Shown here: positions 46,001 through 54,432 of the stretch, piece by piece
Layout: every line of letters begins with the position of its first letter
Numbering within the stretch: the stretch's first letter is position 1
Source: Halalkalibacter okhensis
GTDB lineage: Bacteria > Bacillota > Bacilli > Bacillales > Bacillaceae_D
Direction of reading: 5' to 3'
Assembly: GCF_000787375.1 (NCBI RefSeq)
Contig: NZ_JRJU01000013.1
Coordinates: forward strand, 1-64,000
DNA: 64,000 bases
The notes under the pieces: generated by a model
The model's input: only the letters and a program-made list of their open reading frames with translations
Told to the model about the DNA's origin: nothing
Database searches by the model: none
Program-made: the position numbers and the translations under genes

Positions 46001-46553
46001 TAGAATATTGATCAAATAATAAATCCGGCAGCAACAATTCAGTATAATCCTCAATTTTATGAAATGAAGCGGGTAAGATGATATGCAACATATTACATTG
46101 CGCTAGAAAAAGCTTACGATTAAGTAAATCAATATCTCCTGTCTTATAACAAACAAAAAAATCTTCCCTTTTTAGACTAACGTACTTTTGTAATGTATCG
46201 ATAAATTGTGTAAGAGTAGAATGAGAAATTGAATGAATGGTTTCCAATCGATCCGGGATGTAACCGTTGACTTCCATATATCGAATAGCTATTAGTCGAT
46301 TGAACCAAGTATAAGCGACTTCCTCAAATAACTGCTCAGAACCTTTTGAACTCAGTTCACTTTGCAAAGATTGAAACGAAGACTTCATTATTTTTGGATA
46401 CACAAGCCCATTAATAAAGAGTTGTCCATTTTTCTCTTCCATTTGTCTTAACCTATTTTTCTCAAAACCAAATAATTTAGCACGTAGAGAAACTTCATAA
46501 AGCAGCTCACGTCTTGTTTGTATTGCAAACGTTTTTAATTCTGATCGATTCAT
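43059..46553 (-). CDS. pglX: PglX-type adenine-specific DNA methyltransferase, solitary
   Basis: 1164 residues, the size of BREX-1 PglX. Motif I is FLDPCVGSGHILVFAF (SAM binding) and motif IV is VTNPPYMG (N6-adenine catalysis). The family N-terminus (ELKTFAIQTRRELLYEVSLRAKLFG) and a C-terminal target-recognition-like region with the restriction-type coiled end are present. ATG 46553 with GGGGGA upstream. None of brxA, brxB, brxC/pglY, pglZ or brxL is near. It may be an orphan methyltransferase, as is known for YeeA/DnmA in B. subtilis, which methylates without defence. Confidence 0.85.
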   Translation of the reverse strand: MNRSELKTFAIQTRRELLYEVSLRAKLFGFEKNRLRQMEEKNGQLFINGLVYPKIMKSSFQSLQSELSSKGSEQLFEEVAYTWFNRLIAIRYMEVNGYIPDRLETIHSISHSTLTQFIDTLQKYVSLKREDFFVCYKTGDIDLLNRKLFLAQCNMLHIILPASFHKIEDYTELLLPDLLFDQYSTVNHFLRRDHVIGSFGEVEVIGWMYQFYNSEPKDEVFANLKQNKKLEKKDIPAATQLFTPKWIVQYMVENTLGHIWENSKSSSKLKCAMPYYVKPMEEKVAINNNSVTYSHINLLDITFLDPCVGSGHILVFAFGLFYDMYVKEGYDKEVIPQIILENNLYGMDIDDRAAQLATFSLLMKACQKSRAVLQKDIQINVISIQETNDLDIDHTAHVLANNTYELAELKQLFSSFVQAKQIGSILQVDQINFDKYINRIKMPETLEITLENYHVFEKLNLVLKLLIQAKMLANTYDITVTNPPYMGIRGLNQSTSDYVKRHYPYSKYDMSAVFMERVLHFTKANGLFAMLNQQSWMFLTSYEKLRLQLLNESTIMSMLHLGAHTFEDFGGEVVQCTAFVSKRTYSKDFKSSYFRLIDYKNTESKKKAFLDGKGKYICMQERFSLVPETPIVYWLTKNLTDVFLKGKPLRNFAEPRQGLATADNKRFHRYWYEVQFSNIGFSHDRESAQASEQKWFPLNKGGPIRKWYGNNVMVVNWQHDGKEIREDKLHKLLIGTCLPSNSKPKNVPYYFREGITWSLISSTKFGVRCFPKGMIFDVGSHAFFCEKEDYYYFASFLNSVVASTLLYTLNPTINYSSGVIAKLPIILGERNGHIDKLTKRNIEVAKQDWDSQETSWDFTQHPFLFFKQERLLSTIFNKWKETKEKMFSELKENEEKLNEIFIELYHLQDDLSPEVKEREITISLAERDRDARSFLSYFIGCLLGRYSLDFQGLAYAGDDWNPSYYQSFQPNKDGIQLLTFAGSFNDDILLRLRQFLAACFEASTVEDNLFWLASSLRLKQNESVENRLLRYFVDEFYIDHFKTYHKRPIYWLIDSGKEKGFRALIYMHRINQDTFNIVETQYVQKAIIGIKKALRSTKEILANQPTIKDRKKYQKLISSLEARAAEIVMLQEKIRQSNGVFPDLNLDDGVQFNQKLFSEVLPTT

Positions 46554-46975
46554 ACAATCCCCCAATTAAGAGATTTTTTCTGTATCTAGTTCATTAAAGA
46601 GAAAAGCTAACTAGAGTTCGACTTTACTAAAAAGAAATGTCTCACCAAAACGTTTAATTTTTACTTCGTACTAAAAACTTTACACCGATATTACCGCTCC
46701 TCCAAAAAAAATAGCCGCACAAAAAAACGGCTAAGCCAAGGCCACCGAATAGGTAAGATCCACCTTTTTCAGTGGCCTTTAAGCAATGAGCAAAACCGCG
46801 TCGCTTTGATTTAAAGATTTCTCGTAGCAGCAACGTGTGGAGTCATTGCTGCCTCCTCAATTTACTAGAAGGACTTTTTCAGCTGCCTCGGTAAGCCGTC
46901 ATTTTTAATAAGTTAGTTTAGTATAACGTAAATAATGTCTTATTTTTTATAGTTGGGGACTCACATACTTGCCTT
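46554..46975. other. Intergenic region with nested hairpins (46711-46900)
   Basis: 422 bases. Within it, 46711-46900 is unusually structured: AGCCG/CGGCT (46713-46732), AAGGCCAC/GTGGCCTT (46739-46780) and GCAGCAA/TTGCTGC (46827-46852). The two outer ends carry related motifs in inverted orientation: on the minus strand GTGGCCTTGGCTTAGCCGTT at the left, on the plus strand GCTGCCTCGGTAAGCCGT at the right. This could be a decayed insertion-sequence remnant, a miniature element or a small RNA. No reading frame of note. Confidence 0.45.
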
Positions 46976-48781
46976 TCAATTGGTATCTCTCTCTTTAATC
47001 TTTTTCATTGGAAGTGTCATTCTAAATACGGTACCTTTTGGGGAAGTCGATAACAGTTTAATCTTTCCGTGATGGTTGTCAATGATTCTTTGTACAATTG
47101 TCAAACCCAATCCTGTGCCATTTTCTTTTGAAGTTAAAAATGGATCGAACACTACTTTTTGTATTTCAAAGGGAATACCTGGGCCATTGTCTTCAATAAA
47201 AACATGGTAATCATCACCCACTATTTTTGAATAAATAGAAATCTTCCCTTGATTTCCGAGGGCCTCTATACTATTTCTAATCAAATTATGGAAAACTTGT
47301 TTCATTTGCTTTGTATCCAGTTGTAGTGGGATCGGCTCTAAATCGGTTGTTATTTCTACCTTATGACTAACTACTGACTGCTTTATTAATGGCAGGATTT
47401 CGTTAATAGCATCTTCTAAGAGAATCTCATTTAATACTGGTGCACTCGGTTTGGTTAGCAGTAATAACTCTTCAATAATTGAATTGATACGCTTAAGCTC
47501 CTTCATTAATAGCTGCATATGAAACTTATTATTATCAGCTTCAGATAATGACTGATTCATTAATGACACGAAGCCATCTATAACCGCTAATGGGTTTCTA
47601 ATCTCATGAGCTGCCCCAGCAGCTAATTCCCCAATTAATGCTAATTTTTCTGATTGATGTATTCTTTTTTCTAGCTCTTCAGTTTCTGTAATATCCACAA
47701 AATAAAAAATTCTACCAATGATATTAGCATGTTGATCACGAAGTTCAGACTGAGAGACTAATAGTGAATGTTCAGATTGCAGTGAATGATACGGGACTTT
47801 TACATTCTTAATTATTTTCTTAGAATCTAATATATCCCAAAACATATGGTTTCGTCTCTCATAATCAGGGTTATCTTTTTTTAATAATTGATTAGCTGCA
47901 TAATTATAAGTTACTTGTTTTGTCTTTTCATCTACAGTTATTATGCCTACAGGTAAAGAATTCAGTATTTGTTCTCTAAAGATTTTATCCAACAGAATTG
48001 TGTGAAATGAATCTTTTAATTTTGTTGACATTTGATTAATAGATGCCGTTAATTGTTGAAATTCAATCTGTTCTCTCGTTTGGATGGTGAGTCCGTACTC
48101 ACCATTAGCAATCCGGTCAACTTTTTGGACCATTGCCTCTAGAGGTTTCGTCAAACTGCCACTTAAACGGTATGCTGATACAAAAGAAATAATAATTGTA
48201 CCGATTGTTAAAAAAAGTAACAGATACAACGATTTATTTATAATGGACGAGACATGGTTTGAGTGATCCGTCAAAGATACTAAAACACTTTCTTTTGCAC
48301 GCTCTAACTCATTAGTAATATCACTATGGTGCGGCAAGAATTGTTTTTCAATATAATTTCTTATCGCAACAGGATCACCATATGATAGTAAACCCTGAAC
48401 GTAATTATTCACCTTAAAATCTAGTAAATCCATTTCTGTTTTAAGATATTCAATGGATTCAGGCGGCACTGCATTATGATCAGATAACAAATGATTCTGA
48501 GTAGTGATGACTACAGAATTATAAGTATCGACTAAGTCGCAGCAAAGGTCATTTAACAGAAACTGTTCAACTATATAACCTTTTATATGCAACTCATCTT
48601 CCCAATACGAGATCCAAACTAATTCCGGAATGTTTTGCTCATTTATTTCGTTATTAACTTTACTAATTTGTTCAATTGATTGAATTAAGATAAATGAGAA
48701 ACTACTTAAGAGAATCGTCGTTAAAAGAAGGATGGTTAAAATTTTGCTACGAAAACTTATTTTTTTAAAAAAGCGAATCAT
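46976..48781 (-). CDS. Membrane sensor histidine kinase (HAMP-PAS)
   Basis: 601 residues. First helix at ~13-33, an extracellular four-helix-type domain (about 35-180), a second helix (LLLFLTIGTIIISFVSAY), HAMP, PAS (GIITVDEKTKQVTYNYAAN), HisKA box AAGAAHEIRNPLAVIDGFVSL, and ATPase motifs NSIEA, DNGPGIP and NGTGLGLTIVQRI. No response regulator is adjacent. It follows the Med-like gene by 27 bases in one transcript, so that protein may supply its ligand. ATG 48781. Confidence 0.88.
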   Translation of the reverse strand: MIRFFKKISFRSKILTILLLTTILLSSFSFILIQSIEQISKVNNEINEQNIPELVWISYWEDELHIKGYIVEQFLLNDLCCDLVDTYNSVVITTQNHLLSDHNAVPPESIEYLKTEMDLLDFKVNNYVQGLLSYGDPVAIRNYIEKQFLPHHSDITNELERAKESVLVSLTDHSNHVSSIINKSLYLLLFLTIGTIIISFVSAYRLSGSLTKPLEAMVQKVDRIANGEYGLTIQTREQIEFQQLTASINQMSTKLKDSFHTILLDKIFREQILNSLPVGIITVDEKTKQVTYNYAANQLLKKDNPDYERRNHMFWDILDSKKIIKNVKVPYHSLQSEHSLLVSQSELRDQHANIIGRIFYFVDITETEELEKRIHQSEKLALIGELAAGAAHEIRNPLAVIDGFVSLMNQSLSEADNNKFHMQLLMKELKRINSIIEELLLLTKPSAPVLNEILLEDAINEILPLIKQSVVSHKVEITTDLEPIPLQLDTKQMKQVFHNLIRNSIEALGNQGKISIYSKIVGDDYHVFIEDNGPGIPFEIQKVVFDPFLTSKENGTGLGLTIVQRIIDNHHGKIKLLSTSPKGTVFRMTLPMKKIKERDTN

Positions 48782-48808
48782 AAGTCCTCCTCAAACAAAC
48801 GATCTTTT

Positions 48809-49816
48809 TTAGAAAGGGAATCCGTTTTGATGTAATTTTTCCAACTCAGAATGAATATATTGTTTCTCTTCCTCTGAAAACATAGAACCCAAAGGAGCAA
48901 GCTTGTATACTCCATCATGATCAGTTAATATAACTGTTCCTGCTGGAATTCCTTCCACAGAAAAATAATCGTTCATAATTGCTACATAGGCTTGCGAAAC
49001 GTCATTTAAGACACTAGTTAATACTAAATCTTCTGCAATATACGACTGATCATCTAAATAGCCAATGATATTAATGCCATGTTTTTTTGCTTGTTCAATT
49101 ACATCTCGGTTATACGCGTTACCTTTAGAATAAACTACATCTACTCCCTCTTCAATCAAATCTTCTAGTATTTCAACAGCACGCTTCCCGTCATCTCGAC
49201 TACCAACGACACTATAATAGAATATAGAATCAGGATTATAGTATTTCAACCCTTTTTCAAAATGTTTTTTTTGTTCCCTAGTATCAATTGGATCTATAAC
49301 TCCTACTTTATTATTCTCTGTTTTTAACGAAGCTGCTAATGCCGCAATAAATTCAACTTTTCCTTGATTGAAAGTGTATACAGTTTGATTCTCATGCTCT
49401 GATGTGCCATGTATTGTTACAAAATGCGTATCATTATACAAGGGGGCTAATTTAGTAAATACAGTTGAAAACTCTCGGCCATGTCCAATAATTACATTTG
49501 AATTTTCTTCAATTGCCTCTTCAATTGTTCGTTCAATTAATTCCTCTGAATCAATTTCGCTATATAAAGAAGCAGTTACTGGGAATTTCTCTTCTATTTC
49601 TAATTGCCCCTTATAAGCAAGACTCCCCCAACTTTGGTCAATTACTTGATCTGATGTAATGATCGCCACTTTTACATTCTCATCATCGGTACTACTCACG
49701 GTTTCAAACCCAAAGAGTAAGGAGCTAATTCTCAGTAATAGCAAACATATAAATAAAATTGCAACAACCAAGGTGATGAGCAATAAAATTCTAGATTGTT
49801 TAGATTGTTGCAGCAT
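48809..49816 (-). CDS. Med-like BMP-family substrate-binding protein, membrane-anchored
   Basis: 335 residues. An N-terminal helix (ILLLITLVVAILFICLLLL) anchors a BMP/PBP1 domain: KVAIITSDQVIDQSWGSLAYKGQL, NVIIGHGREFSTVF, DVVYSKGNAYNRDVIEQAKKHG and YLDDQSYIAEDLVLTS. This pattern resembles Med, the BMP-type competence regulator of B. subtilis, rather than nucleoside-binding lipoproteins, as no lipobox cysteine is present. No ABC transporter genes adjoin. Upstream of the kinase in one operon; a ligand-presenting role for the kinase is my inference. Confidence 0.8.
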   Translation of the reverse strand: MLQQSKQSRILLLITLVVAILFICLLLLRISSLLFGFETVSSTDDENVKVAIITSDQVIDQSWGSLAYKGQLEIEEKFPVTASLYSEIDSEELIERTIEEAIEENSNVIIGHGREFSTVFTKLAPLYNDTHFVTIHGTSEHENQTVYTFNQGKVEFIAALAASLKTENNKVGVIDPIDTREQKKHFEKGLKYYNPDSIFYYSVVGSRDDGKRAVEILEDLIEEGVDVVYSKGNAYNRDVIEQAKKHGINIIGYLDDQSYIAEDLVLTSVLNDVSQAYVAIMNDYFSVEGIPAGTVILTDHDGVYKLAPLGSMFSEEEKQYIHSELEKLHQNGFPF

Positions 49817-50024
49817 AAGTACTCTCCCTTTTTCTCTCTATTTAAAATTAATCTTACTGAAAAAAAGATAAGTGGTCTACCTTTTTTCTATTTTATTCGA
49901 CAAAATTCCACAAAGTCCACTGTTTTCATGCGGATGAATTTATGCTTATAAGTTAACATAATATCATTATAGAAAACTTAGTGGACTATGTGGTTATTGA
50001 CGTTTCGTTTAGTGCTACTTCACA

Positions 50025-51800
50025 TTAACCGACCCAAACAAAATACACAATACTAACCGTAACAAGAAGATACAATAGATTAAGCGGAATACCTATTTTC
50101 AAATAATCAGAGAATCGATATCCACCAGGGCCGTAAACAATGAGATTCGTTTGATAGCCAATTGGTGTAGCAAAGCTCGCTGAAGCAGCAATTGCAATAG
50201 TCACAAAAAATGCCATAGGATCAATAGCAAGTTGGTTTGCGACATGCAGTGAAATCGGAAACATTAATACGGCGGCTGCGTTATTTGTAATAATCTCAGT
50301 AAAGAAACTTGTTAATAAATAAACAACAAACACAGCCCCTAATACACCAAAGCCCTTTGTTAATAATACGAATTGATTAGCAATTAACTCTGCTGCTCCT
50401 GTCGTTTCAAGTGCAATCCCAATTCCAATCGCACAAGCAATAACAATTAAAACATCAAATTGTATATACTTTCTTGCTCCTTCAAACGAAACGGTCTTCG
50501 TCAAAAACAAGACTACAACAGCTAGAACAGCCGCTTTAAACATTGGTAATATTTCAAAGGCAGCAAGTAATATCATCAATATCAAAGTAAAGAGCGCAAT
50601 ATACGATTTTTTCGCATCTATAATTTCAGGTTGATCAATCGATGAGAGTAAATAAAAGTCATTTGAATTGGACCATCTAGTAAGAAAATCTTTATTTGCT
50701 AACAATAGCAATGTATCCCCAGGCTTTATTTTGATATCTCCAACCTTATTGTTAATTCGTTCATCATTTCGATGAACTGCTACGACCCCTGCATCATACT
50801 TACTCCTAAACTTACTCTCCTTAACGGTCTTTTGAATTAAAGTAGATTGATGAGACACGACCGCTTCAACTAATGAGGCACTTCCATTCTGCAAATCTTC
50901 TAATTTTAAATCTGTTCCTGTCTCCACAGTTAGACCACGAATATTTTGCAATTCAACAATCGTAGAGAATAGACCGGTAAAAATTAAACGATCGTTTTCT
51001 TTTATTTTATAAAAGGAAGGAACAGGAGCCGTTCGTTCACCATTACTAATTACTTCAATTAAATATAGTCCTTTTAAATTTCTTAACCCTGCTTTTTCAA
51101 TTGACTTTCCGATGAGAGGTGATTGTGTTTCGATTATAGCTTCCGAAAGATATTCTTTTGAACTTTCTTCAAATGCTTCCTCAGATGTTTTTCGATCAGG
51201 TAGGAGCTTGTAACCTATCGTGACCATAAAAAGGATACCAAAAATACTTGCAGGAATACTAACTATGGCTAGTTGAAACATCGAAAATCCACTCATTCCT
51301 TTTTCTAACATAAATCCATGTATGACTAAGTTCGTTGATGTTCCAATTAGTGTCCATGTTCCACCAAAAATCGCGGCATATGACAATGGCAATAAGAATT
51401 TAGATGGAGCAATATTATGATCTTTACACCATTTTCGTACAACGGGTGTAAACATGACAACGATTGGGGTATTATTTAAGAATGCTGACATGCCAGATAT
51501 CGGTATCATCATTTTTATAAGAGACATTCTCGGACTCTTCCCTGTACTCAAAGCCTTCACAACTAGCTGATTCAGAGTTCCGCTTTGCTTTACAGCCCCT
51601 GCGACAATAAATAATAAAGCTACAGTTAACATGCCTTCATTCGAAAACCCTTTCAGGGCATCCACTGGGGGTAAAATTCCAGATAATAATAAAACCGCTA
51701 ACGTACAAAACAAAATAAAATCTGGTCTCGCTACTTCTTTAATTAGACAGATAAGCATACCAATCACGACAGCTAATACAAATACAACCTCGAAGTTCAT
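50025..51800 (-). CDS. SLC13/DASS-family transporter with two RCK-C domains
   Basis: About 591 residues. N-terminal helices (1-~205) with the family LNNTPIVVMFTPV hairpin, two cytoplasmic TrkA_C/RCK_C domains (about 215-390; LIGKSIEKAGLRNLKGLYLIEV and KIKPGDTLLLLANKD), and C-terminal helices with ITNNAAAVLMFPI and ATPIGYQTNLIVYGPGGYRFSDY. This layout matches SLC13-type sodium/anion (sulfate or dicarboxylate) carriers. Start ATG 51800 is chosen by a GGAG about 9 bases upstream; two in-frame ATG codons precede it within 15 bases. Confidence 0.87.
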   Translation of the reverse strand: MNFEVVFVLAVVIGMLICLIKEVARPDFILFCTLAVLLLSGILPPVDALKGFSNEGMLTVALLFIVAGAVKQSGTLNQLVVKALSTGKSPRMSLIKMMIPISGMSAFLNNTPIVVMFTPVVRKWCKDHNIAPSKFLLPLSYAAIFGGTWTLIGTSTNLVIHGFMLEKGMSGFSMFQLAIVSIPASIFGILFMVTIGYKLLPDRKTSEEAFEESSKEYLSEAIIETQSPLIGKSIEKAGLRNLKGLYLIEVISNGERTAPVPSFYKIKENDRLIFTGLFSTIVELQNIRGLTVETGTDLKLEDLQNGSASLVEAVVSHQSTLIQKTVKESKFRSKYDAGVVAVHRNDERINNKVGDIKIKPGDTLLLLANKDFLTRWSNSNDFYLLSSIDQPEIIDAKKSYIALFTLILMILLAAFEILPMFKAAVLAVVVLFLTKTVSFEGARKYIQFDVLIVIACAIGIGIALETTGAAELIANQFVLLTKGFGVLGAVFVVYLLTSFFTEIITNNAAAVLMFPISLHVANQLAIDPMAFFVTIAIAASASFATPIGYQTNLIVYGPGGYRFSDYLKIGIPLNLLYLLVTVSIVYFVWVG

Positions 51801-51869
51801 CTTATCCATCTCCAATCTATTTTAATCCAATAAGTCCGATGATTTTAGTGTGATTTATTCGTAAAAAAG

Positions 51870-51910
51870 AAGGCTTAGTCTTTTTATTATTGATAAAAAG
51901 ACTAAGCCTT
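51870..51910 (-). terminator. Hairpin with T run upstream of SLC13 gene
   Basis: AAGGCTTAGTCTTTTTAT pairs with ATAAAAAGACTAAGCCTT, followed on the minus strand by six T. It lies in front of the SLC13 gene with no gene left to terminate between it and the hairpin at 52036, so it may be a leader attenuator or a relic. Confidence 0.55.
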
Positions 51911-52035
51911 CGGTCGTTCCAATCAGCTTTGTAAGATTTACTTTTTTAATGTTCACCATAGTTATTCTTTATCATTATATTATTCTGTTAATTCACATCT
52001 GTCAAGTAGGTTTTAAAAGGTGGAAGAAATATTGA

Positions 52036-52085
52036 TAAAAAAACTCCACTTTCTGCATCTTGTGCAAAATAGTGGAGTTTTTATT
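52036..52085. terminator. Terminator after 122-aa hypothetical gene
   Basis: AAAAACTCCACT/AGTGGAGTTTTT, 12 base pairs, with T-rich flanks on both strands. Ends the gene that stops at 52087. Confidence 0.75.
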
Positions 52086-52086
52086 T

Positions 52087-52455
52087 CTATCTAAACAGTT
52101 TAATCACTTTATTAAAGATTTTTTTATCCTCTGAGTTCATTTTCTTACTGATTGAAGAAGAGGGTAATTTTGACTTCTCTATTGAGTCTAAAGAAAGAAT
52201 TTGTAAATAGAACGGTTTAGTTCTTCGGTCTCCCCTTAGATACCCTTTTAAAAAACTGATCTTATCAAATGAACCAGTTATCTTACCCTGATAATCCCAT
52301 TGAATTTCATTATTATAAATTACATCCATCTTTTCCTTTAAAGCCAGCGCTTCTACAATTGCTTCTTGTGGAGTATTGAAGTATGAATTGCGCCTTTTTA
52401 AGCCAGTCCTCTTAAAACCATCGCCCGCTTTTGCTTGATAAACTGTATTAGTCAT
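52087..52455 (-). CDS. Hypothetical basic protein, 122 aa
   Basis: ATG 52455 with AAAGGATG. Soluble and basic; begins MTNTVYQAKAGDGFKRTGLKRRNSYF and ends KKIFNKVIKLFR. No family recognised. Real ribosome site and terminator support it as a gene. Confidence 0.65.
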   Translation of the reverse strand: MTNTVYQAKAGDGFKRTGLKRRNSYFNTPQEAIVEALALKEKMDVIYNNEIQWDYQGKITGSFDKISFLKGYLRGDRRTKPFYLQILSLDSIEKSKLPSSSISKKMNSEDKKIFNKVIKLFR

Positions 52456-52727
52456 ATTATATTGGTCATCCTTTCGTATTTGGTCTCACGCCTTCTGAAT
52501 AGTGAGTCTTTACATTAGAAGACCAAAGGGTATTATAACAGTATATCCTATATTACCAATATTTACTACAAAATAGAAAAAATTAAAATAGAAAACAATA
52601 AAAATGAACATAACTTGAATTAATATGAGATACTATAATAAGTAATTGTAGTAACCTAAACTAATCGTGTTTTACCCGATAAAACATGCATTAGACTCCT
52701 ATCTCAAAATTGAAAGTTGGTTTTTTT

Positions 52728-52901
52728 ATGAAAAGCAAAAATAAGTTTCAATCTAATGAAAAAGTAATTTTAAAAGCAACTGGCGAAACCCTTACCATTA
52801 ACAAATTTAGTTATGTGCCTAATATGAAAAGATACTCCTACACTTGTTTAGAGCACCCAAGCACATTTTTCTTTGAAGAAGAAATGCGCCAGATAAAATA
52901 A
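52728..52901 (+). CDS. Small hypothetical protein, 57 aa
   Basis: ATG 52728, weak upstream site. A short beta-rich sequence (KVILKATGETLTINKFSYVPNMKRYSYTCLEHPSTFFFEEEMRQI) suggests a small barrel-like domain. Flanked by a hairpin (CCGTTT/AAACGG near 52916-52929). No family recognised. Confidence 0.55.
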   Translation: MKSKNKFQSNEKVILKATGETLTINKFSYVPNMKRYSYTCLEHPSTFFFEEEMRQIK

Positions 52902-52934
52902 CCCTTATGATAACCCGTTTAAAAACGGTTCTTC

Positions 52935-52963
52935 TTGCAATTCCATAAGATGGCTGTTATGAT
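52935..52963 (+). promoter_or_regulatory. Candidate promoter of the cold-shock gene
   Basis: TTGCAA, 17 bases, TATGAT. It leaves a leader of about 125 bases before the cold-shock start, in line with long cold-shock 5' leaders. Confidence 0.5.
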
Positions 52964-53094
52964 AAATTTAATTATTTTTGTTCGGATAAACTGATAGAAT
53001 TAAGACTTTCTGAAATAAGTGGTTTTGTCTTGATGGGTTATGCATGGGCAAGGATAGTAATAAATTGTGGATAATCCACGTTGGAGGCAATATC

Positions 53095-53292
53095 ATGACA
53101 CAAGGTACAGTAAAATGGTTTAATGCAGAAAAAGGTTTCGGTTTTATCGAAGTTGAAGGTAGCGATGATGTATTCGTACACTTCTCTGCAATCCAAGGCG
53201 AAGGTTTCAAAAGCTTAGAAGAAGGTCAAACAGTAACATTTGAAATTGAACAAGGTTCTCGTGGACCACAAGCTGCTAACGTTCAAAAGTAA
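53095..53292 (+). CDS. csp: Cold-shock protein (CspA/CspB family)
   Basis: 65 residues; single cold-shock domain. RNP1 KGFGFIEV and RNP2 VFVHFSAI are intact. [18 protein letters not shown] is typical of Bacillus Csp proteins. It binds single-stranded RNA/DNA. ATG 53095 follows TTGGAGG; the longer frame from 53044 is leader. A small palindrome (GTGGATAATCCAC, 53067-53079) sits right before the ribosome binding site. Confidence 0.95.
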   Translation: MTQGTVKWFNAEKGFGFIEVEGSDDVFVHFSAIQGEGFKSLEEGQTVTFEIEQGSRGPQAANVQK

Positions 53293-53293
53293 T

Positions 53294-53324
53294 AAAAAGA
53301 CTCCTTTATGGGGTCTTTTTATTT
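53294..53324 (+). terminator. Terminator of cold-shock gene
   Basis: AAAAAGACTCC/GGGGTCTTTTT with a short loop and T run. Confidence 0.75.
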
Positions 53325-53357
53325 ATATCATCAAGAAATACCTGACCATTTGATCTA

Positions 53358-53654
53358 CTATACAATTAGAGCATATAAAAAAGATATAATCAGTAGTAGC
53401 AATGAACTAAGTAACAAAGGATTTAGTGAAAGTAACTTACTTCCTTCTCGTGGAACATGATTCCCTAATGTCTTCATTGCTAAATGCGCTTCATTCGATA
53501 GGCCACTTGTCGATATTAATAAAGCGACTGCTCCAACAATAAAAGCCACATTGACGATCTGAAATGCAAAATACCAGCCTATTAGAGCGCTAACCACAAT
53601 TAATATAATCAAAAGAACCACTGTGTTACCGATGTATTGTCTAATGTCATACAA
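53358..53654 (-). CDS. Three-helix membrane protein, 98 aa
   Basis: Three predicted helices: NTVVLLIILIVVSALIGWYFAF, IVNVAFIVGAVALLIS and LLLSSLLLLIISFLYALIV. No family recognised. Starts at TTG 53654; a second ATG just downstream is out of frame. The nearest GGAG sites abut the start, so the exact start is unsure. Confidence 0.55.
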   Translation of the reverse strand: MYDIRQYIGNTVVLLIILIVVSALIGWYFAFQIVNVAFIVGAVALLISTSGLSNEAHLAMKTLGNHVPREGSKLLSLNPLLLSSLLLLIISFLYALIV

Positions 53655-53715
53655 CTCCTTTCAACTCCATATATTTTATAAATGAATATGATAATTGTAA
53701 AGAACAAATCCATAA

Positions 53716-53762
53716 AAAAGAGGGCGCTGAAATATCAATAATGATCAGTACCCTCTTTTTAT
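53716..53762 (-). terminator. Terminator of yceI-like gene
   Basis: AAAAAGAGGG pairs with CCCTCTTTTT across a 26-base loop, T run on the minus strand, 23 bases past the stop. Confidence 0.65.
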
Positions 53763-53784
53763 AAAATCCTTTTCTTCTTGACTA

Positions 53785-54312
53785 TTACTCAACAATGAAT
53801 TCAAAGTTTGCTAGAAGCTTCACATCTTTTCCTACTAGTACCCCACCTGTTTCAAGCGCCGCATTCCATGTTAAGCCATATTGCTCACGGTTGATCTTTC
53901 CTTCTACATCAAATCCAGTGACTGTGCTTCCATCCATTGGATTTTTAGATGTGCCGTTATATTCAATAAAGAACTTTTCTTTCTTTGTCACATCTTTAAT
54001 CGTAACATTTGCTGTCATTTCATATTCTTCGTCAGAAAGTTTTTTAATGGATTCGCTTTGAATTTTAATAGCTGGGAAACTATCTGCATCAAAGAAGTCG
54101 GGTGAACGAAGATGAGCATCGCGGTCTTCATTATTTGTATCGATGGAAGATGTATCAATCTTTACATTTACACGTAACCCTTCTAAATGATTAAGATCTC
54201 CTTCAATCTCTACATCAAAGTCTTTAAATTCGCCTTTTGCTTTTGAAACCATCATATGCTTCACCTGAAACCCGACACCACTGTGAACTTTGTCTAATTT
54301 AAAACTTGTCAT
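53785..54312 (-). CDS. YceI family lipid-binding protein
   Basis: 175 residues, no signal peptide. YceI lipocalin-like fold: SFKLDKVHSGVGFQVKHMMVSKAKGEF, IDTSSIDTNNEDRDAHLRSPDFFDADSFP and KINREQYGLTWNAALETGGVLVGKDVKL are all family hallmarks. Members bind isoprenoid chains. ATG 54312 with GGAGG. Confidence 0.92.
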   Translation of the reverse strand: MTSFKLDKVHSGVGFQVKHMMVSKAKGEFKDFDVEIEGDLNHLEGLRVNVKIDTSSIDTNNEDRDAHLRSPDFFDADSFPAIKIQSESIKKLSDEEYEMTANVTIKDVTKKEKFFIEYNGTSKNPMDGSTVTGFDVEGKINREQYGLTWNAALETGGVLVGKDVKLLANFEFIVE

Positions 54313-54432
54313 TATAAAACCTCCACTGATTAAATTATATATTTTACCTGTATCAACCTAGCTACCTTTTATTAATTTACTTACTTTATGTAATTAACTA
54401 TATATTAGTTGGATATTTCCGTCAACTTTTTT

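Noticed and set aside
43059-46553. Type IIG restriction-modification enzyme as the firm call
   Set aside because: No PD-(D/E)xK nuclease motif was seen at the N-terminus, so restriction activity cannot be claimed; PglX fits better by size and N-terminal sequence.
53067-53079. RNA thermometer in front of the cold-shock gene
   Set aside because: The palindrome GTGGATAATCCAC has no loop to form a hairpin in RNA and does not cover the ribosome site.
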